Source: Sagittula sp048553715
GTDB lineage: Bacteria; Pseudomonadota; Alphaproteobacteria; Rhodobacterales; Rhodobacteraceae
Length of the DNA stretch: 64,000 bases
Direction: 5' to 3'
Assembly (NCBI RefSeq): GCF_048553715.1
Contig: NZ_JBLZNC010000002.1
Coordinates: 248,001-312,000, forward strand
Below the pieces are notes generated by a model. That model did not search any database. It was given only the letters and a program-made list of their open reading frames with translations, and was not told where the DNA came from. Both the position numbers and the translations under genes were made by a program. Positions 16,007 through 25,753 of the stretch are shown here, piece by piece. Positions within the stretch are counted from its first letter, which is position 1. Each line of letters starts with the position of its first letter.

Positions 16007-16461
16007 GCCTCGGCTTTCTTCTGCCAGCGCCCATCCTCTTCGGACCAATACTGCGCCTTGCAGCCTGCGCCGGTCAGCGTCTTCCATTGAACGCGGGCGG
16101 CCTGCACCGCCTCGGGGTTGTGGCCGTTGAACAGGATACAGACGCGGTCCAGCGCCTCGACCTCTGCGGGGGAGACCTCGGCCCCGTCCACGGCCATCAG
16201 ACAGGCCGCGCCATTGGCGGCGTCGGTCCCGCTGACCAGCAGGATCGGCTGTTCCGCATCATGCGGGCCGCCTTCGATGCCATGGGGCAGGAACCCGTCG
16301 ATCGGCCCTTGCCACAGCTGCTGGTCAAGCTGCTGAAGCCGCCCCTGATCGGTCCCGCGCACAGCCACCTTCCAGCCGCGTTCCAGCGACTTTTCTAAAA
16401 GCATCGGCAGCGTCACCTCCAGCGGTTGCCGAGTCAGGTGGTAGAACAGCGCATTGCCCAT
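16003..16461 (-). CDS. holC: DNA polymerase III subunit chi
   Basis: This 152-residue chi subunit links the clamp loader to single-strand binding protein. It contains ALFYHLTRQPLEVTLPMLL, RGWKVAVRGTD and DRVCILFNGHNPEAVQAAR, all typical of alphaproteobacterial HolC. The ATG at 16461 has GAGG seven bases upstream. A TTG two codons earlier is a less likely start. It follows pepA by 57 bases on the same strand, an arrangement common in Rhodobacteraceae. Confidence 0.93.
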   Translation of the reverse strand: MGNALFYHLTRQPLEVTLPMLLEKSLERGWKVAVRGTDQGRLQQLDQQLWQGPIDGFLPHGIEGGPHDAEQPILLVSGTDAANGAACLMAVDGAEVSPAEVEALDRVCILFNGHNPEAVQAARVQWKTLTGAGCKAQYWSEEDGRWQKKAEA

Positions 16462-16518
16462 GGCCAAGCCTCGTTGAACTGCGCGCGCGAGACCGCAATA
16501 GCCCCGCGCGCGATCCGC

Positions 16519-18027
16519 TTATTCCGATGCGGTTGCTTCGCTTGCCGGAGCCGCCTCGACCACCTCGAAACGGTCGCGCACAAGACGATCCAGCGCCATG
16601 ACACCCCAACCGGTCGCGCCTTTGGGCGCCAGCGCGGTCTCTTTGGCCACCTGTGCCACGCCCGCGATATCGAGGTGAATCCACGGCATATCATCGGCCA
16701 CGAAACGTTGCAGGAACTGCGCCGCCGTGATCGACCCCGCCGCGCGCCCGCCGGTGTTTTTCACATCTCCCTTGGTGCCCTGAATAAGATCGTCATAGGC
16801 TTTGCTCAGCGGCAGACGCCATGCGCCTTCACCCTCGGCGGCGGCGGCCTTCAGGAAATCGTTGGCGAATTTGTCATCATTGCCAAAGACGGCTGCATTT
16901 TCATGACCCAGCGCAATGATGCAGGCCCCGGTCAGCGTCGCCAGATCAACGATGGCCGCCGGTTTTTCGGTCTGCTGGGTGTGCCACAGGACGTCTGCCA
17001 GAACCAAACGCCCCTCGGCGTCGGTGTTAAGCACTTCGATCATATCGCCTTTCATGGATTTGACGATGTCACCGGGACGCTGCGCACGGTCAGAGGGCAT
17101 GTTTTCCACCAACCCCACAAGGCCCACCACATTGGCGCGTGCCTTGCGCAGGGCGAGGGTCTTCATCACGCCCGACACCACACCGGCGCCGCCCATGTCC
17201 ATGGTCATGTCTTCCATGCCCGCAGCCGGTTTGAGGGAAATGCCGCCGGTGTCAAAGACCACGCCCTTGCCGACCAGCGCCAGCGGTGCCGCATCGGCCT
17301 CGCCCCCCTTCCAGCGCATGACAACCACCTTGGACGGCATGGCAGAGCCCTGCCCCACCGCCAGCAGCGCACGCATGCCCAGTTCGGCCAGACGATCCTC
17401 TTCGAGCACCTCGACCTCAAGCCCCAGATCCCGCATGGCCTCCAGACGGGCGGCGAATTCCTCGGTGCCCAGAACGTTTGTCGGCTCGTTGGTCAGATCA
17501 CGGGTGAACACAACGCCCTCGGCCACGGCCTTGGCGCTGGCGAAGGCGGCTTCGGCGTCTTCGACCGACTTCACCATGAATGTCGCTGCCGCCGGTGTCT
17601 CGGCGGGCTCTGCCTTGCGCGCGGTAAAGGCATAGCTGCGCAGCGCCAGCCCAAGCGCTACCTGCGCCGTGCGACGCGTCCCGTCCGCCAGCACCACCAG
17701 TTCGCTGCTGCCCACAGCCTTGGCCAGCGTGGCACCGGCCTTGCGTGCCTCGCTGACCGAGGGGCGGCGCGACAGTTTCACCACATGCACGGCGGAAACC
17801 TTCATGTTGGCGGGGTAGCCCAGCGTCAGCGCCTCGCCCACCCCGAGCTTTTCAAACGCTTCGGTTTCCAGCATGCGCGCCACGGCGCCGCGCGACAATT
17901 TGTTTACACGACGTGCGCCCGGCCCCATGGTGCCTTGTTCGGGCACAAAGAGGGCCACCTGACCCGTGGCCTCGGCCACAGTTTCCAGATCGGTTTCGGC
18001 AAATGTGATGTCGCGCAAGTCGGTCAT
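16519..18027 (-). CDS. pepA: Leucyl aminopeptidase (M17)
   Basis: This 502-residue enzyme is a two-zinc aminopeptidase that removes N-terminal residues. The catalytic domain signature NTDAEGRLVLADVL is intact. The lysine and aspartate metal and catalytic residues in VGKGVVFDTGGISLKP and MDMGGAGVVSG are also present. The N-terminal 170 residues form the regulatory domain. The length is usual. The ATG at 18027 lies opposite lptF, from which it is divergent. In some bacteria PepA also binds DNA. That is not shown here. Confidence 0.96.
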   Translation of the reverse strand: MTDLRDITFAETDLETVAEATGQVALFVPEQGTMGPGARRVNKLSRGAVARMLETEAFEKLGVGEALTLGYPANMKVSAVHVVKLSRRPSVSEARKAGATLAKAVGSSELVVLADGTRRTAQVALGLALRSYAFTARKAEPAETPAAATFMVKSVEDAEAAFASAKAVAEGVVFTRDLTNEPTNVLGTEEFAARLEAMRDLGLEVEVLEEDRLAELGMRALLAVGQGSAMPSKVVVMRWKGGEADAAPLALVGKGVVFDTGGISLKPAAGMEDMTMDMGGAGVVSGVMKTLALRKARANVVGLVGLVENMPSDRAQRPGDIVKSMKGDMIEVLNTDAEGRLVLADVLWHTQQTEKPAAIVDLATLTGACIIALGHENAAVFGNDDKFANDFLKAAAAEGEGAWRLPLSKAYDDLIQGTKGDVKNTGGRAAGSITAAQFLQRFVADDMPWIHLDIAGVAQVAKETALAPKGATGWGVMALDRLVRDRFEVVEAAPASEATASE

Positions 18028-18129
18028 TCAGGGTCTCCTGTCAGAAGGTAAGCAGTTCCTTGCCCAATGACCTAGTCCCTTGTCCGGATCTTTACCAGAG
18101 GCCGCTTTCCCCTCCTGTGGGATTGTCCT

Positions 18130-19299
18130 ATGTTGGCGCGCACCACTGACCCGGGGGGGACGACCGACTTGCAGAGATTCGACAGATACGTGCTGTCGCA
18201 GCTTATGATGTTGTTCGGCTTCTTCGCCTTGGTGCTGGTGTCGGTCTACTGGGTCAATCGCGCGGTTATCCTGTTCGACAGGCTGATTGCTGATGGCCAT
18301 ACCGCAATGGTGGTGCTGGAATTCACCGCGCTTTCCTTGCCTGCGGTGATTGCGCTGGTCCTGCCGATGTCGGTCTTTGCGGCCGCCGTCTATGTCACGA
18401 ACCGCCTGTCGGGCGATTCCGAGCTGACAGTGGTGCAGGCCACCGGCTATTCGCCCTGGCGGCTGGCCCGCCCCTATCTGATCTTCGGCATTTTCATCGC
18501 CGTTATGATGGCCATTCTGACCAATGTGCTGGTGCCGCAGGCGGTGCAAAAGCTGCGCGACCGCGAATCCGAGCTTTCCGGCTCGATCTCGGCGGCTTTG
18601 TTGCGCGAGGGGACGTTTCTGCATCCCACCCGTGGCGTGACCTTCTACATCCGTGAAATCACCCCCGAGGGCGAGCTGCGGGACGTCCTGCTGGCGGACC
18701 GCCGTCAGGAAGGCCGCGAAACCACCTATACGGCAGAACGCGCCTATCTGTTGCGCGAGGACGACGGCGCAAAGATGGTCATGCTCTCCGGCCTCGCCCA
18801 GATTATGGACCTGCAGGAGCAGCGCCTGTCGACGACGGTTTTTGACAATTTCACCTATGATCTCACCAACATTATTGCCACGGACGGGCCGCGCGCCCAG
18901 AAATCCGATGCGATCCCCACGCTGGACCTGCTTCTTGATCCGGCGGCGATCAAGTTGATCAACGGCGACACGCGGGGCGAGGTTCTTGAAGAGGCGCACA
19001 CGCGCCTTCATGCACCACTGCTGTGTATCGTGGCGGCGCTGATTGGATACGCCGCGCTGATGGTTGGCGGGTTCTCCCGCTTCGGCGTGACGAAACAGAT
19101 CGTCTTTGCGATTTTTCTGTTGGTCATCGTCAAGATGGTTGAAAGCGGCACCGCCCCTGCGGTCAAGGACAATGGCGCACTCTGGCCGCTGATCTACGCG
19201 CCGACAGCGACGGGCGCGCTGTTTGCGATCGGCCTTTTGTGGCACTCCGCACGACCTTTCCGCCCCAAACGCGGCCCACAGGCAGAGGTGTCCGCATGA
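18130..19299 (+). CDS. lptF: LPS export ABC transporter permease LptF
   Basis: This permease of the LptB2FG complex extracts lipopolysaccharide from the inner membrane. It has three N-terminal helices (LMMLFGFFALVLVSVYWVN first), a periplasmic beta-jellyroll domain, and three C-terminal helices. The block SGDSELTVVQATGYSPW is the LptF/G signature. The ATG at 18130 gives 389 residues. A TTG at 18169 with a G-rich site upstream would start at LQRFDRYVLSQ, where relatives usually begin, so the first 13 residues are uncertain. It overlaps lptG by 4 bases (ATGA). Confidence 0.95.
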   Translation: MLARTTDPGGTTDLQRFDRYVLSQLMMLFGFFALVLVSVYWVNRAVILFDRLIADGHTAMVVLEFTALSLPAVIALVLPMSVFAAAVYVTNRLSGDSELTVVQATGYSPWRLARPYLIFGIFIAVMMAILTNVLVPQAVQKLRDRESELSGSISAALLREGTFLHPTRGVTFYIREITPEGELRDVLLADRRQEGRETTYTAERAYLLREDDGAKMVMLSGLAQIMDLQEQRLSTTVFDNFTYDLTNIIATDGPRAQKSDAIPTLDLLLDPAAIKLINGDTRGEVLEEAHTRLHAPLLCIVAALIGYAALMVGGFSRFGVTKQIVFAIFLLVIVKMVESGTAPAVKDNGALWPLIYAPTATGALFAIGLLWHSARPFRPKRGPQAEVSA

Positions 19300-20390
19300 A
19301 GCTGCATCTGTATTTCGCCCGCCGCTTCCTGATGCTGTTTCTGGGCATCACAGCCGTCTTTGGTCTGTTCCAGATGCTGCTCGATCTGATTGACGAGATG
19401 CGGCGCGCTGGCGATGCGCTGACCTTTACAGAAGTCCTGACATTGGTCGCGCTGAAGCTTCCCGAAGGTCTGTACGAGGTTCTGCCGCTGGTGATGATCC
19501 TTGCCGCCGTGTCCATGTTTCTCGGGCTGGCGCGCTCGTCGGAAATGGTGGCCACGCGGGCCGCGGGCCGCTCGGGCCTGTCCGCGCTGTCCTCCCCGGT
19601 GATGGTGGCCTTCGTGATGGGGTTGATGATCGTTGGCGTCATGAACCCCATCGTGGCGGCCACCTCGAAACGCTACGCCGACCTACGAGAGACCTTCTAT
19701 TCCGGCAACACCTCCGCGCTGTCGATCGGGGCCGAGGGGCTTTGGCTGCGCCAAGGTGGCGAGGCCGGACAATCCGCCATCCGGGCGAGCCGTGCAAACC
19801 CTGATGGCACCGAGCTTTTCGACGTCTCGATCATCCGTTTTGCGGAGGATGGCGGCCCGTTCCAACGCATGCATGCCGCAAACGCGACGCTCAGCGATGG
19901 CGCTTGGGCGCTTAGCGATGTGATCTCATGGCCCTTGTCACCCGGCATCAATCCCGAACAGGGAGTGCGCCGGTTGGACAGCTTCCGCCTGCCCTCGAAC
20001 CTGACACGTGACAGCATTCTCGACCGTTTCGGACGCCCCTCCGCCGTACCGATCTGGCAGCTGCCTAGCTTTATTTCGGGGCTCGACGAGGCGGGCTTTT
20101 CCGCGCGCAGACATGTGGTCTGGATGCATATGGAACTGGCGCGCCCGCTGTTTCTGACCGCCATGGTGCTGGTTGGCGCGGCCTTTACCATGCAACCTGC
20201 GCGCATGGCGCGCACAGGTCTTGCGGTTTTGTCGGCTGTGCTTCTTGGCTTTGGTCTGTATTACGTGCGAAGCTTTGCTCAAATCATGGGCGAGAATGGA
20301 CAATTGCCCGCCCTTGTCGCTGCATGGGTGCCGCCTGTGGCATCGGTTTTGCTCGCCTTGGGGCTTGTGCTGCATATGGAGGATGGCTGA
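19296..20390 (+). CDS. lptG: LPS export ABC transporter permease LptG
   Basis: This 364-residue partner of LptF has the same plan of three helices, a periplasmic domain and three helices. The N terminus MKLHLYFARRFLMLFLGITA is typical of LptG. The signature ARSSEMVATRAAGRSG matches the cytoplasmic coupling region. The start overlaps the lptF stop and the stop overlaps the lptD start as TGATG, so the three genes are translated as a unit. Confidence 0.95.
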   Translation: MKLHLYFARRFLMLFLGITAVFGLFQMLLDLIDEMRRAGDALTFTEVLTLVALKLPEGLYEVLPLVMILAAVSMFLGLARSSEMVATRAAGRSGLSALSSPVMVAFVMGLMIVGVMNPIVAATSKRYADLRETFYSGNTSALSIGAEGLWLRQGGEAGQSAIRASRANPDGTELFDVSIIRFAEDGGPFQRMHAANATLSDGAWALSDVISWPLSPGINPEQGVRRLDSFRLPSNLTRDSILDRFGRPSAVPIWQLPSFISGLDEAGFSARRHVVWMHMELARPLFLTAMVLVGAAFTMQPARMARTGLAVLSAVLLGFGLYYVRSFAQIMGENGQLPALVAAWVPPVASVLLALGLVLHMEDG

Positions 20391-22582
20391 TGCGCGCATC
20401 GCCCCGCAAACCCTTTCCTTTGGCCGCGTTTGCACTGGCTGCCATACTGGGTGCGGCGCCTATTGGTGATCTGCGTGCGCAAGACAGCCAAGCCGCCAGC
20501 AGCACAGATGCCGCCCTGCTGATCGCCGACAACGTCACTGTTGAAGGACAAGAGCGGCTGGTCGCCACAGGCAACGTCGAGGCGCTGCAAGGCAACTACA
20601 AGCTCAGCGCCTCGCGCATTGTCTATGACCGCGCGGGCAATCTGCTGACCATCGACGGGCCGATCCGTATCCTTGACCCCGATGAGGGCATCCTGATCCT
20701 TGCCGACGCCGCCGAACTTGACGAAGGATTCCGCAACGGGTTGATGAAAGGTGCGCGCATGGTCATCGACCAGCACCTGCAACTGGCCGCGGTCGAGGCG
20801 AACCGGGTCGACGGTCGCTATACGCAGCTGAGCCGCACCGCCGTGACCTCCTGTCAGGTGTGCGGCCCTGACGAGACCCCGCTGTGGCAGATCCGCGCCA
20901 CCCGCGTCATCCATGACCAAGAAGAGCGGCAACTGTATTTCCACAACCCGCAATTCCGCGTTCTGAACGTGCCCGTGTTCTGGATGCCTCGCATGCGCAT
21001 GCCCGACCCGACGCTGGATCGCGCGCGCGGGTTTCTGTTTCCGTCCATCACCAGCTCTTCTCTTTGGGGGACAGGCGTGCGGCTGCCTTACTTCATCCCG
21101 ATTGGCGACAGTCAGGACGTGACGCTGACCCCGCATCTGACCACGGAGTCGCGCACGCTTGAATTGACCTACCGGCGCGCTTTTAGGAACGGCAACATCA
21201 CGGTGACGGGCGCCGTGTCAGGCAACGACTTCCGCGAGGAAGGCCTGCGCAGCTATGCCTATGCCTCGGGGAATTTCTCGTTGCCGCGCGATTTCACGCT
21301 GTCCTTCGGGCTGTGGTCTGTCTCCGATGACGCCTATCTGAACGATTACGATTATTCATCCGCCGAACGGCTTGCCAGCAACCTGTCTATTCAGCGGGTA
21401 CGCGACGACCGCCGCCTGTCCTTCAGCCTGATCAGCTACGAGACCCTGCGCTCTTATGAAAGCAATGCAACCCAGCCGGGCCTGACCGCCGGCGTCTACA
21501 CGGACCGGCGCTTTTTCTTTGACCGGGTGCCAGGGGAATTCCGCCTGAGTGGCGAGTTGGTCGGGCTGGAACGGGAATCCACGCTGGATGTGGACAGCGA
21601 TGATGATGACAACGAGGTCGATGGCCGCGACACCGTGCGCTTTAACATCGAAGGCAGCTGGCAGAACCGCTGGACCCTGCCCGGCGGGCTGCGCGCCGGT
21701 GCGTCAACCTATCTGTTCTTTGACCATTACGTGACCGAAGAGGACGCCGCCGTCCCGCATCAGATCACCGAAGTGACCCCCGCCGCCGCGGTCGAGCTAC
21801 GCTATCCCTTCCAACGGATTGGCGCGAATGGCGGCCGCACCCTGTTCGAGCCGGTCATGCAGGCCAGCTGGACCGGCGGCGAACGCGGCGAGAACGCCAA
21901 CGAAGAAAGCACGCGCGTCGAATTCGACGAGGCCAACCTTTTGTCGATCTCGCGCTTTACCGCCGCAGACCGCCGCGAACGCGGCGTGTCGGTGGCCGCA
22001 GGGGTGCGTTGGGTCCATCAGGCCCCTGCAGGCTGGTCCAGCGCATTGACGCTTGGCCAGTTGTGGCAGGCCGATACGGACGAGGATTTCACGCGCTCTT
22101 CCGGTCTCGATAGCAGTTTCAGCGATGTGCTGATTGCCGCACGTTTTGCAAACCCGCTTGGCATCACCATCTCGGCCCGTGGCCTAATGGACGAGGACGC
22201 ACGTTTCTCCAAGGCAGAGGCCCGCGCCGGCTGGTCCAACAGTCGCATGGATCTGGGCGCGTCCTATCTGCTGTTGGTCGAGGACGAGGACGAATACCGC
22301 GACGACACCATCGCGGAATGGACCTTTGACGGGCAATACCAGATCCTGCCGGAATGGAAGGCCTCGACCGAGGTCAGCTATGACCTTGCCGACCGTCGCC
22401 TTGACGAGGTAGCGCTGGGGCTGCAATACCGCAACGAATGCATTCAGGTGGAACTGGACGCGACGCGAGAATTCGCCTCATCCACCAATCTGGAACCATC
22501 CACCGATTTTGAACTGACCGTCGAGCTGATAGGCTTTGGCATCGATGGCAGCGCACAGGAGTACCGTCGCACATGTCGCTGA
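20390..22582 (+). CDS. lptD: LPS assembly protein LptD
   Basis: This 730-residue outer-membrane protein inserts LPS into the outer leaflet together with LptE. It begins with a signal peptide ending near ALAAILGAAPIGDLRAQ. An OstA/LptA-like jellyroll follows (LIADNVTVEGQERLVATGNV), and then the large beta-barrel. Cysteines lie in TSCQVCGPDE, in RNECIQVELD and in the last residues RRTCR, consistent with disulfide-dependent LptD maturation. The ATG at 20390 is favoured by overlap with lptG. The surA-like gene starts 10 bases before its end. Confidence 0.95.
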   Translation: MRASPRKPFPLAAFALAAILGAAPIGDLRAQDSQAASSTDAALLIADNVTVEGQERLVATGNVEALQGNYKLSASRIVYDRAGNLLTIDGPIRILDPDEGILILADAAELDEGFRNGLMKGARMVIDQHLQLAAVEANRVDGRYTQLSRTAVTSCQVCGPDETPLWQIRATRVIHDQEERQLYFHNPQFRVLNVPVFWMPRMRMPDPTLDRARGFLFPSITSSSLWGTGVRLPYFIPIGDSQDVTLTPHLTTESRTLELTYRRAFRNGNITVTGAVSGNDFREEGLRSYAYASGNFSLPRDFTLSFGLWSVSDDAYLNDYDYSSAERLASNLSIQRVRDDRRLSFSLISYETLRSYESNATQPGLTAGVYTDRRFFFDRVPGEFRLSGELVGLERESTLDVDSDDDDNEVDGRDTVRFNIEGSWQNRWTLPGGLRAGASTYLFFDHYVTEEDAAVPHQITEVTPAAAVELRYPFQRIGANGGRTLFEPVMQASWTGGERGENANEESTRVEFDEANLLSISRFTAADRRERGVSVAAGVRWVHQAPAGWSSALTLGQLWQADTDEDFTRSSGLDSSFSDVLIAARFANPLGITISARGLMDEDARFSKAEARAGWSNSRMDLGASYLLLVEDEDEYRDDTIAEWTFDGQYQILPEWKASTEVSYDLADRRLDEVALGLQYRNECIQVELDATREFASSTNLEPSTDFELTVELIGFGIDGSAQEYRRTCR

Positions 22583-23805
22583 AACTAACGCTTTCGTCCT
22601 TGGCCATGGCCGCTGCCATCGGTTGCGCCACGTTGATGCCTTTGCCCGCGACAGCACAGGGGCTGTTTTCACCGGCGATCATCGTCAATGACGAGGTCAT
22701 CACCGGCTACGAGCTGGCGCAGCGCAAACAGATGCTTCAGGTGCTGCGCTCGGCGGGCAATCTCGACACTCTGGCGCGCGAGCAGCTGATCGACGACCGG
22801 CTGCGCCTGCAGGCCTCCAAGGACGCGGGCATCCGCCCGTCGGAGCAAGAAGTGCTGGACGGTATGGAAGAATTCGCCGCGCGCGCCTCGCTCAGCCGCG
22901 AACAATTTATCGGCGCGCTGGCGCAACAAGGCGTGGATGAACAGACGTTCCGCGATTTTGTCCGCGCCGGTCTGAGCTGGCGCATGTTGGTGCGCGCCCG
23001 CTTTGCCGCGCAGGCCAATGTCACCGACGCCGAGGTCGACCGCGCGCTGTCCGGTCAGGCAGGTGGCTCGAACGTGCGTGTGCTGATCTCGGAGTTGATC
23101 ATGCCCACCCCGCCGGGACAGGAGGCCAGTGTTCAGGCCCGTGCGGAACGGATCTCTGAACTCAGCAGCGTCTCGGCCTTCTCGGCGCAGGCGCGTCAGT
23201 ATTCGGCCACCGCATCGCGTGGTGCGGGCGGACAGCTGCCATGGCGCAATCTGTCGGAATTGCCGCCCGCGTTGCAGCCCATCCTGTTGGGTCTGCGCCC
23301 CGGCGAGGTGACCGACCCCATTCCGCTGCAAGGGGCCGTGGCCCTGTTCCAGCTGCGCGCGATTGAGGAGACCGACTATCAGGCGGCGCCGCCCGCAGCG
23401 ATTGAGTATGCCGCCTATTACATGGCGGGGGGCCGCACGCCGGAGACGCTGGCCAAGGCCGAAAGCATCGCCAGCCGTCTCGACCGCTGCGACGATCTGT
23501 ATGGTGTGGCCAAGGGACAGCCCGCCGAGGTTCTCGAACGCGGCAGCCTTGCGCCCTCGGAAATCCCGACCGACATCGCCTATGAGCTGTCCAAACTCGA
23601 CCCCGGCGAGACCTCGACTGCCCTGACGCGGTCGAACGGGGAAACGCTTGTGCTGTTAATGCTTTGTGGCCGTAGCCAAGCCATTGGCGACGAGGCGCCC
23701 AACCGCGAGCAGGTACTGAATAACCTGCGCCAGCAGCGGGTCGCCAACCTTGCCGAAAGCTATCTGTCGCAGCTGCGCTCTGACGCGACGATCATCCGCA
23801 AATGA
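22573..23805 (+). CDS. surA: SurA-like periplasmic chaperone / peptidyl-prolyl isomerase
   Basis: This 410-residue protein has a signal peptide (MSLKLTLSSLAMAAAIGCAT start, cleavage near TAQG). An N-terminal SurA domain beginning IIVNDEVITGYELAQRKQML follows, then a parvulin-like domain around RVLISELIMPTPPGQ and GAGGQLPWRNLSELPP. It should escort outer-membrane proteins such as LptD, whose gene it overlaps by 10 bases. The second parvulin domain of E. coli SurA is not evident. Confidence 0.9.
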   Translation: MSLKLTLSSLAMAAAIGCATLMPLPATAQGLFSPAIIVNDEVITGYELAQRKQMLQVLRSAGNLDTLAREQLIDDRLRLQASKDAGIRPSEQEVLDGMEEFAARASLSREQFIGALAQQGVDEQTFRDFVRAGLSWRMLVRARFAAQANVTDAEVDRALSGQAGGSNVRVLISELIMPTPPGQEASVQARAERISELSSVSAFSAQARQYSATASRGAGGQLPWRNLSELPPALQPILLGLRPGEVTDPIPLQGAVALFQLRAIEETDYQAAPPAAIEYAAYYMAGGRTPETLAKAESIASRLDRCDDLYGVAKGQPAEVLERGSLAPSEIPTDIAYELSKLDPGETSTALTRSNGETLVLLMLCGRSQAIGDEAPNREQVLNNLRQQRVANLAESYLSQLRSDATIIRK

Positions 23806-24830
23806 CCGATACGACCGCACAGACGCAGCTTGATCCCCAAATCGCGCAGGCACCGCGCGACGGGGCCTCGGCTGCCCCGATTGCGGTCAGTTGTGGCGAA
23901 CCGGCGGGCATTGGCCCGGAGCTGATCGAAGCCGCTTGGGCGGAACTTCGCGGTGATCTGCCGCTGTTCTGGATCGGCGAGCCGTCGCATCTGCCGCAAA
24001 CCGTGCCGCACGCGTTGATCACCGATCCGGCAGAGGCGCTGGAGCTGTGCCACCGTGCGCTGCCGGTGCTGTCTTTGCCGATGCCGGGGCCACGGGTGCC
24101 CGGCACACCGCAACCCGCCCATGCCGCAGGCGTTGTCCGCGCCATCGAGGTCGGCGTCTCGCTCACCCAATCGGGGCAGGCATCGGCCCTGTGTACGCTG
24201 CCGATCCACAAACAGGCCTTGGCCGAGGGGGCGGATTTCGCCTACCCCGGTCATACGGAATTCCTCGCCCATCTTGGCGGCGTCGACGAGGTGGTGATGA
24301 TGCTGGCCTCTGACCGGCTGCGGGTCGTGCCCGCCACCATTCACATCCCGTTGTCTGAGGTGCCGCAGGCCCTGACCGCCGAGTTGCTGGAGCGGCGCAT
24401 TCGCATCACCCATGACGCACTGGTCGCGCAGTTCGGCATCTCTGATCCTGTGATCGCGGTGTCGGGTCTGAACCCCCACGCGGGCGAAGGCGGGCGCATG
24501 GGCCATGAAGACCACGCGCTGATCGCGCCGGTGATCAAACGGCTGCGCGACGAGGGGCTGAACCTGACCGGTCCCCTGCCCGCTGACACGATGTTTCATG
24601 CCCGCGCCCGCGCGGGCTATGACGCCGCTGTGTGCATGTACCATGATCAGGCGCTGATCCCGATCAAGACGCTGGATTTCGACGAAGGTGTGAATGTGAC
24701 GCTGGGCCTGCCCTTTGTGCGCACCTCGCCCGACCATGGCACGGCGTTCGACATCGCGGGGGCGGGATTGGCCAATCCATCCTCTACACTGGCGGCGTTG
24801 CGCATGGCCGCACGCCTCGGGCGCTCTTGA
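23802..24830 (+). CDS. pdxA: 4-hydroxythreonine-4-phosphate dehydrogenase
   Basis: This 342-residue enzyme catalyses a dehydrogenase step of pyridoxal phosphate synthesis. It has PIAVSCGEPAGIGPELIEAA near residue 27, metal-binding histidines in YPGHTEFLAH, SGLNPHAGEGGRMG and the terminal block CMYHDQALIPIKTLDF. The first 25 residues are polar and not conserved, so a slightly later start is possible. It overlaps surA by 4 bases (ATGA). The surA-pdxA-rsmA order is conserved in many proteobacteria. Confidence 0.96.
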   Translation: MTDTTAQTQLDPQIAQAPRDGASAAPIAVSCGEPAGIGPELIEAAWAELRGDLPLFWIGEPSHLPQTVPHALITDPAEALELCHRALPVLSLPMPGPRVPGTPQPAHAAGVVRAIEVGVSLTQSGQASALCTLPIHKQALAEGADFAYPGHTEFLAHLGGVDEVVMMLASDRLRVVPATIHIPLSEVPQALTAELLERRIRITHDALVAQFGISDPVIAVSGLNPHAGEGGRMGHEDHALIAPVIKRLRDEGLNLTGPLPADTMFHARARAGYDAAVCMYHDQALIPIKTLDFDEGVNVTLGLPFVRTSPDHGTAFDIAGAGLANPSSTLAALRMAARLGRS

Positions 24831-24860
24831 CCACACGCGGGGGATGGGCGAAGGCAGGGC

Positions 24861-25700
24861 ATGAGCCAAATTGACGATCTGCCCCCCCTGCGCGATGTGA
24901 TCGCGACACACCAACTGTCCGCGCGCAAGGCGCTGGGGCAGAACTTCCTGCTTGATCTGAACCTGACCGCACGGATCGCCCGCATCCCCGGCGATCTGTC
25001 GGGGATGGACGTCCTGGAGGTCGGCCCCGGACCCGGCGGTTTGACCCGAGGGCTCTTGTCCGAAGGCGCGCGCCGCGTGCTGGCCATCGAAAAAGACAGC
25101 CGCTGCCTGCCTGCGCTGGCCGAGATCGGACAGGCCTGCCCCGGCCGTCTGGAGGTGATTGAAGGCGACGCGCTGGAAATCGACCCGCTGGCCCATCTGA
25201 CGCCGCCCATCGCGATCTGCGCCAACCTGCCCTACAACGTCGGCACCGAATTGCTGACCCGTTGGCTGACGCCATCGGACTGGCCGCCCTTCTGGTCCTC
25301 GCTGACATTGATGTTCCAGAAAGAAGTCGCAGAACGCATTGTTGCCCAACCGGGCAGTAAGGCCTACGGGCGGCTTGCGATCCTGTCACAGTGGCGCTGT
25401 GATGCCCGCATCGCTTTGACCCTGCCGCCCGGCGCCTTTACCCCGCCGCCCAAGGTCAGCTCTGCCGTGGTGCATCTGACCGCCCTGCCCGAACCGCGCT
25501 TTCCCGCGCAGCACAAACTGTTGGAACGCGTGGTGGCGACCGCCTTCAACCAGCGGCGCAAGATGCTGCGCTCGTCGCTCAAAGGGCTCGCCCCGGATAT
25601 AGAGGAGCGGCTGAACGCCGTTGGCATCCCCCCGACCGAGCGCGCCGAGCAAGTCGGGCTAGAGGCCTTCTGCGCCCTCGCCCGCACCTTCGAGACATAA
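24861..25700 (+). CDS. rsmA: 16S rRNA dimethyladenosine transferase
   Basis: This 279-residue enzyme dimethylates two adjacent adenines near the 3' end of 16S rRNA. The motifs are KALGQNFLLDLNLTARI, the SAM-binding VLEVGPGPGGLTRGLL and the catalytic NLPYNVGTELLTRW. A C-terminal helical domain contains AFNQRRKMLRSSLKGLAP. It is the last gene of the lptF-rsmA run and ends six bases before a strong terminator. Confidence 0.97.
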   Translation: MSQIDDLPPLRDVIATHQLSARKALGQNFLLDLNLTARIARIPGDLSGMDVLEVGPGPGGLTRGLLSEGARRVLAIEKDSRCLPALAEIGQACPGRLEVIEGDALEIDPLAHLTPPIAICANLPYNVGTELLTRWLTPSDWPPFWSSLTLMFQKEVAERIVAQPGSKAYGRLAILSQWRCDARIALTLPPGAFTPPPKVSSAVVHLTALPEPRFPAQHKLLERVVATAFNQRRKMLRSSLKGLAPDIEERLNAVGIPPTERAEQVGLEAFCALARTFET

Positions 25701-25705
25701 AAAAT

Positions 25706-25730
25706 GCCCCGCCAATCTGGCGGGGCTTTT
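25706..25730. terminator. Bidirectional terminator after rsmA
   Basis: GCCCCGCC (25706-25713) and GGCGGGGC (25719-25726) pair around a 5-base loop. A run precedes the stem and TTTT follows it, so it serves both rsmA and the convergent DUF4167 gene. Confidence 0.9.
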
Positions 25731-25753
25731 CTTATCTGTATCGCGTCGGCTGA

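Noticed and set aside
16426..18051. 541-codon open frame on the plus strand over pepA
   Set aside because: It is a shadow of pepA, with no recognisable motif.
23760..25349. 529-codon open frame on the minus strand over pdxA-rsmA
   Set aside because: It is antisense to two well-supported genes; long because GC-rich codon use suppresses stops on the other strand.
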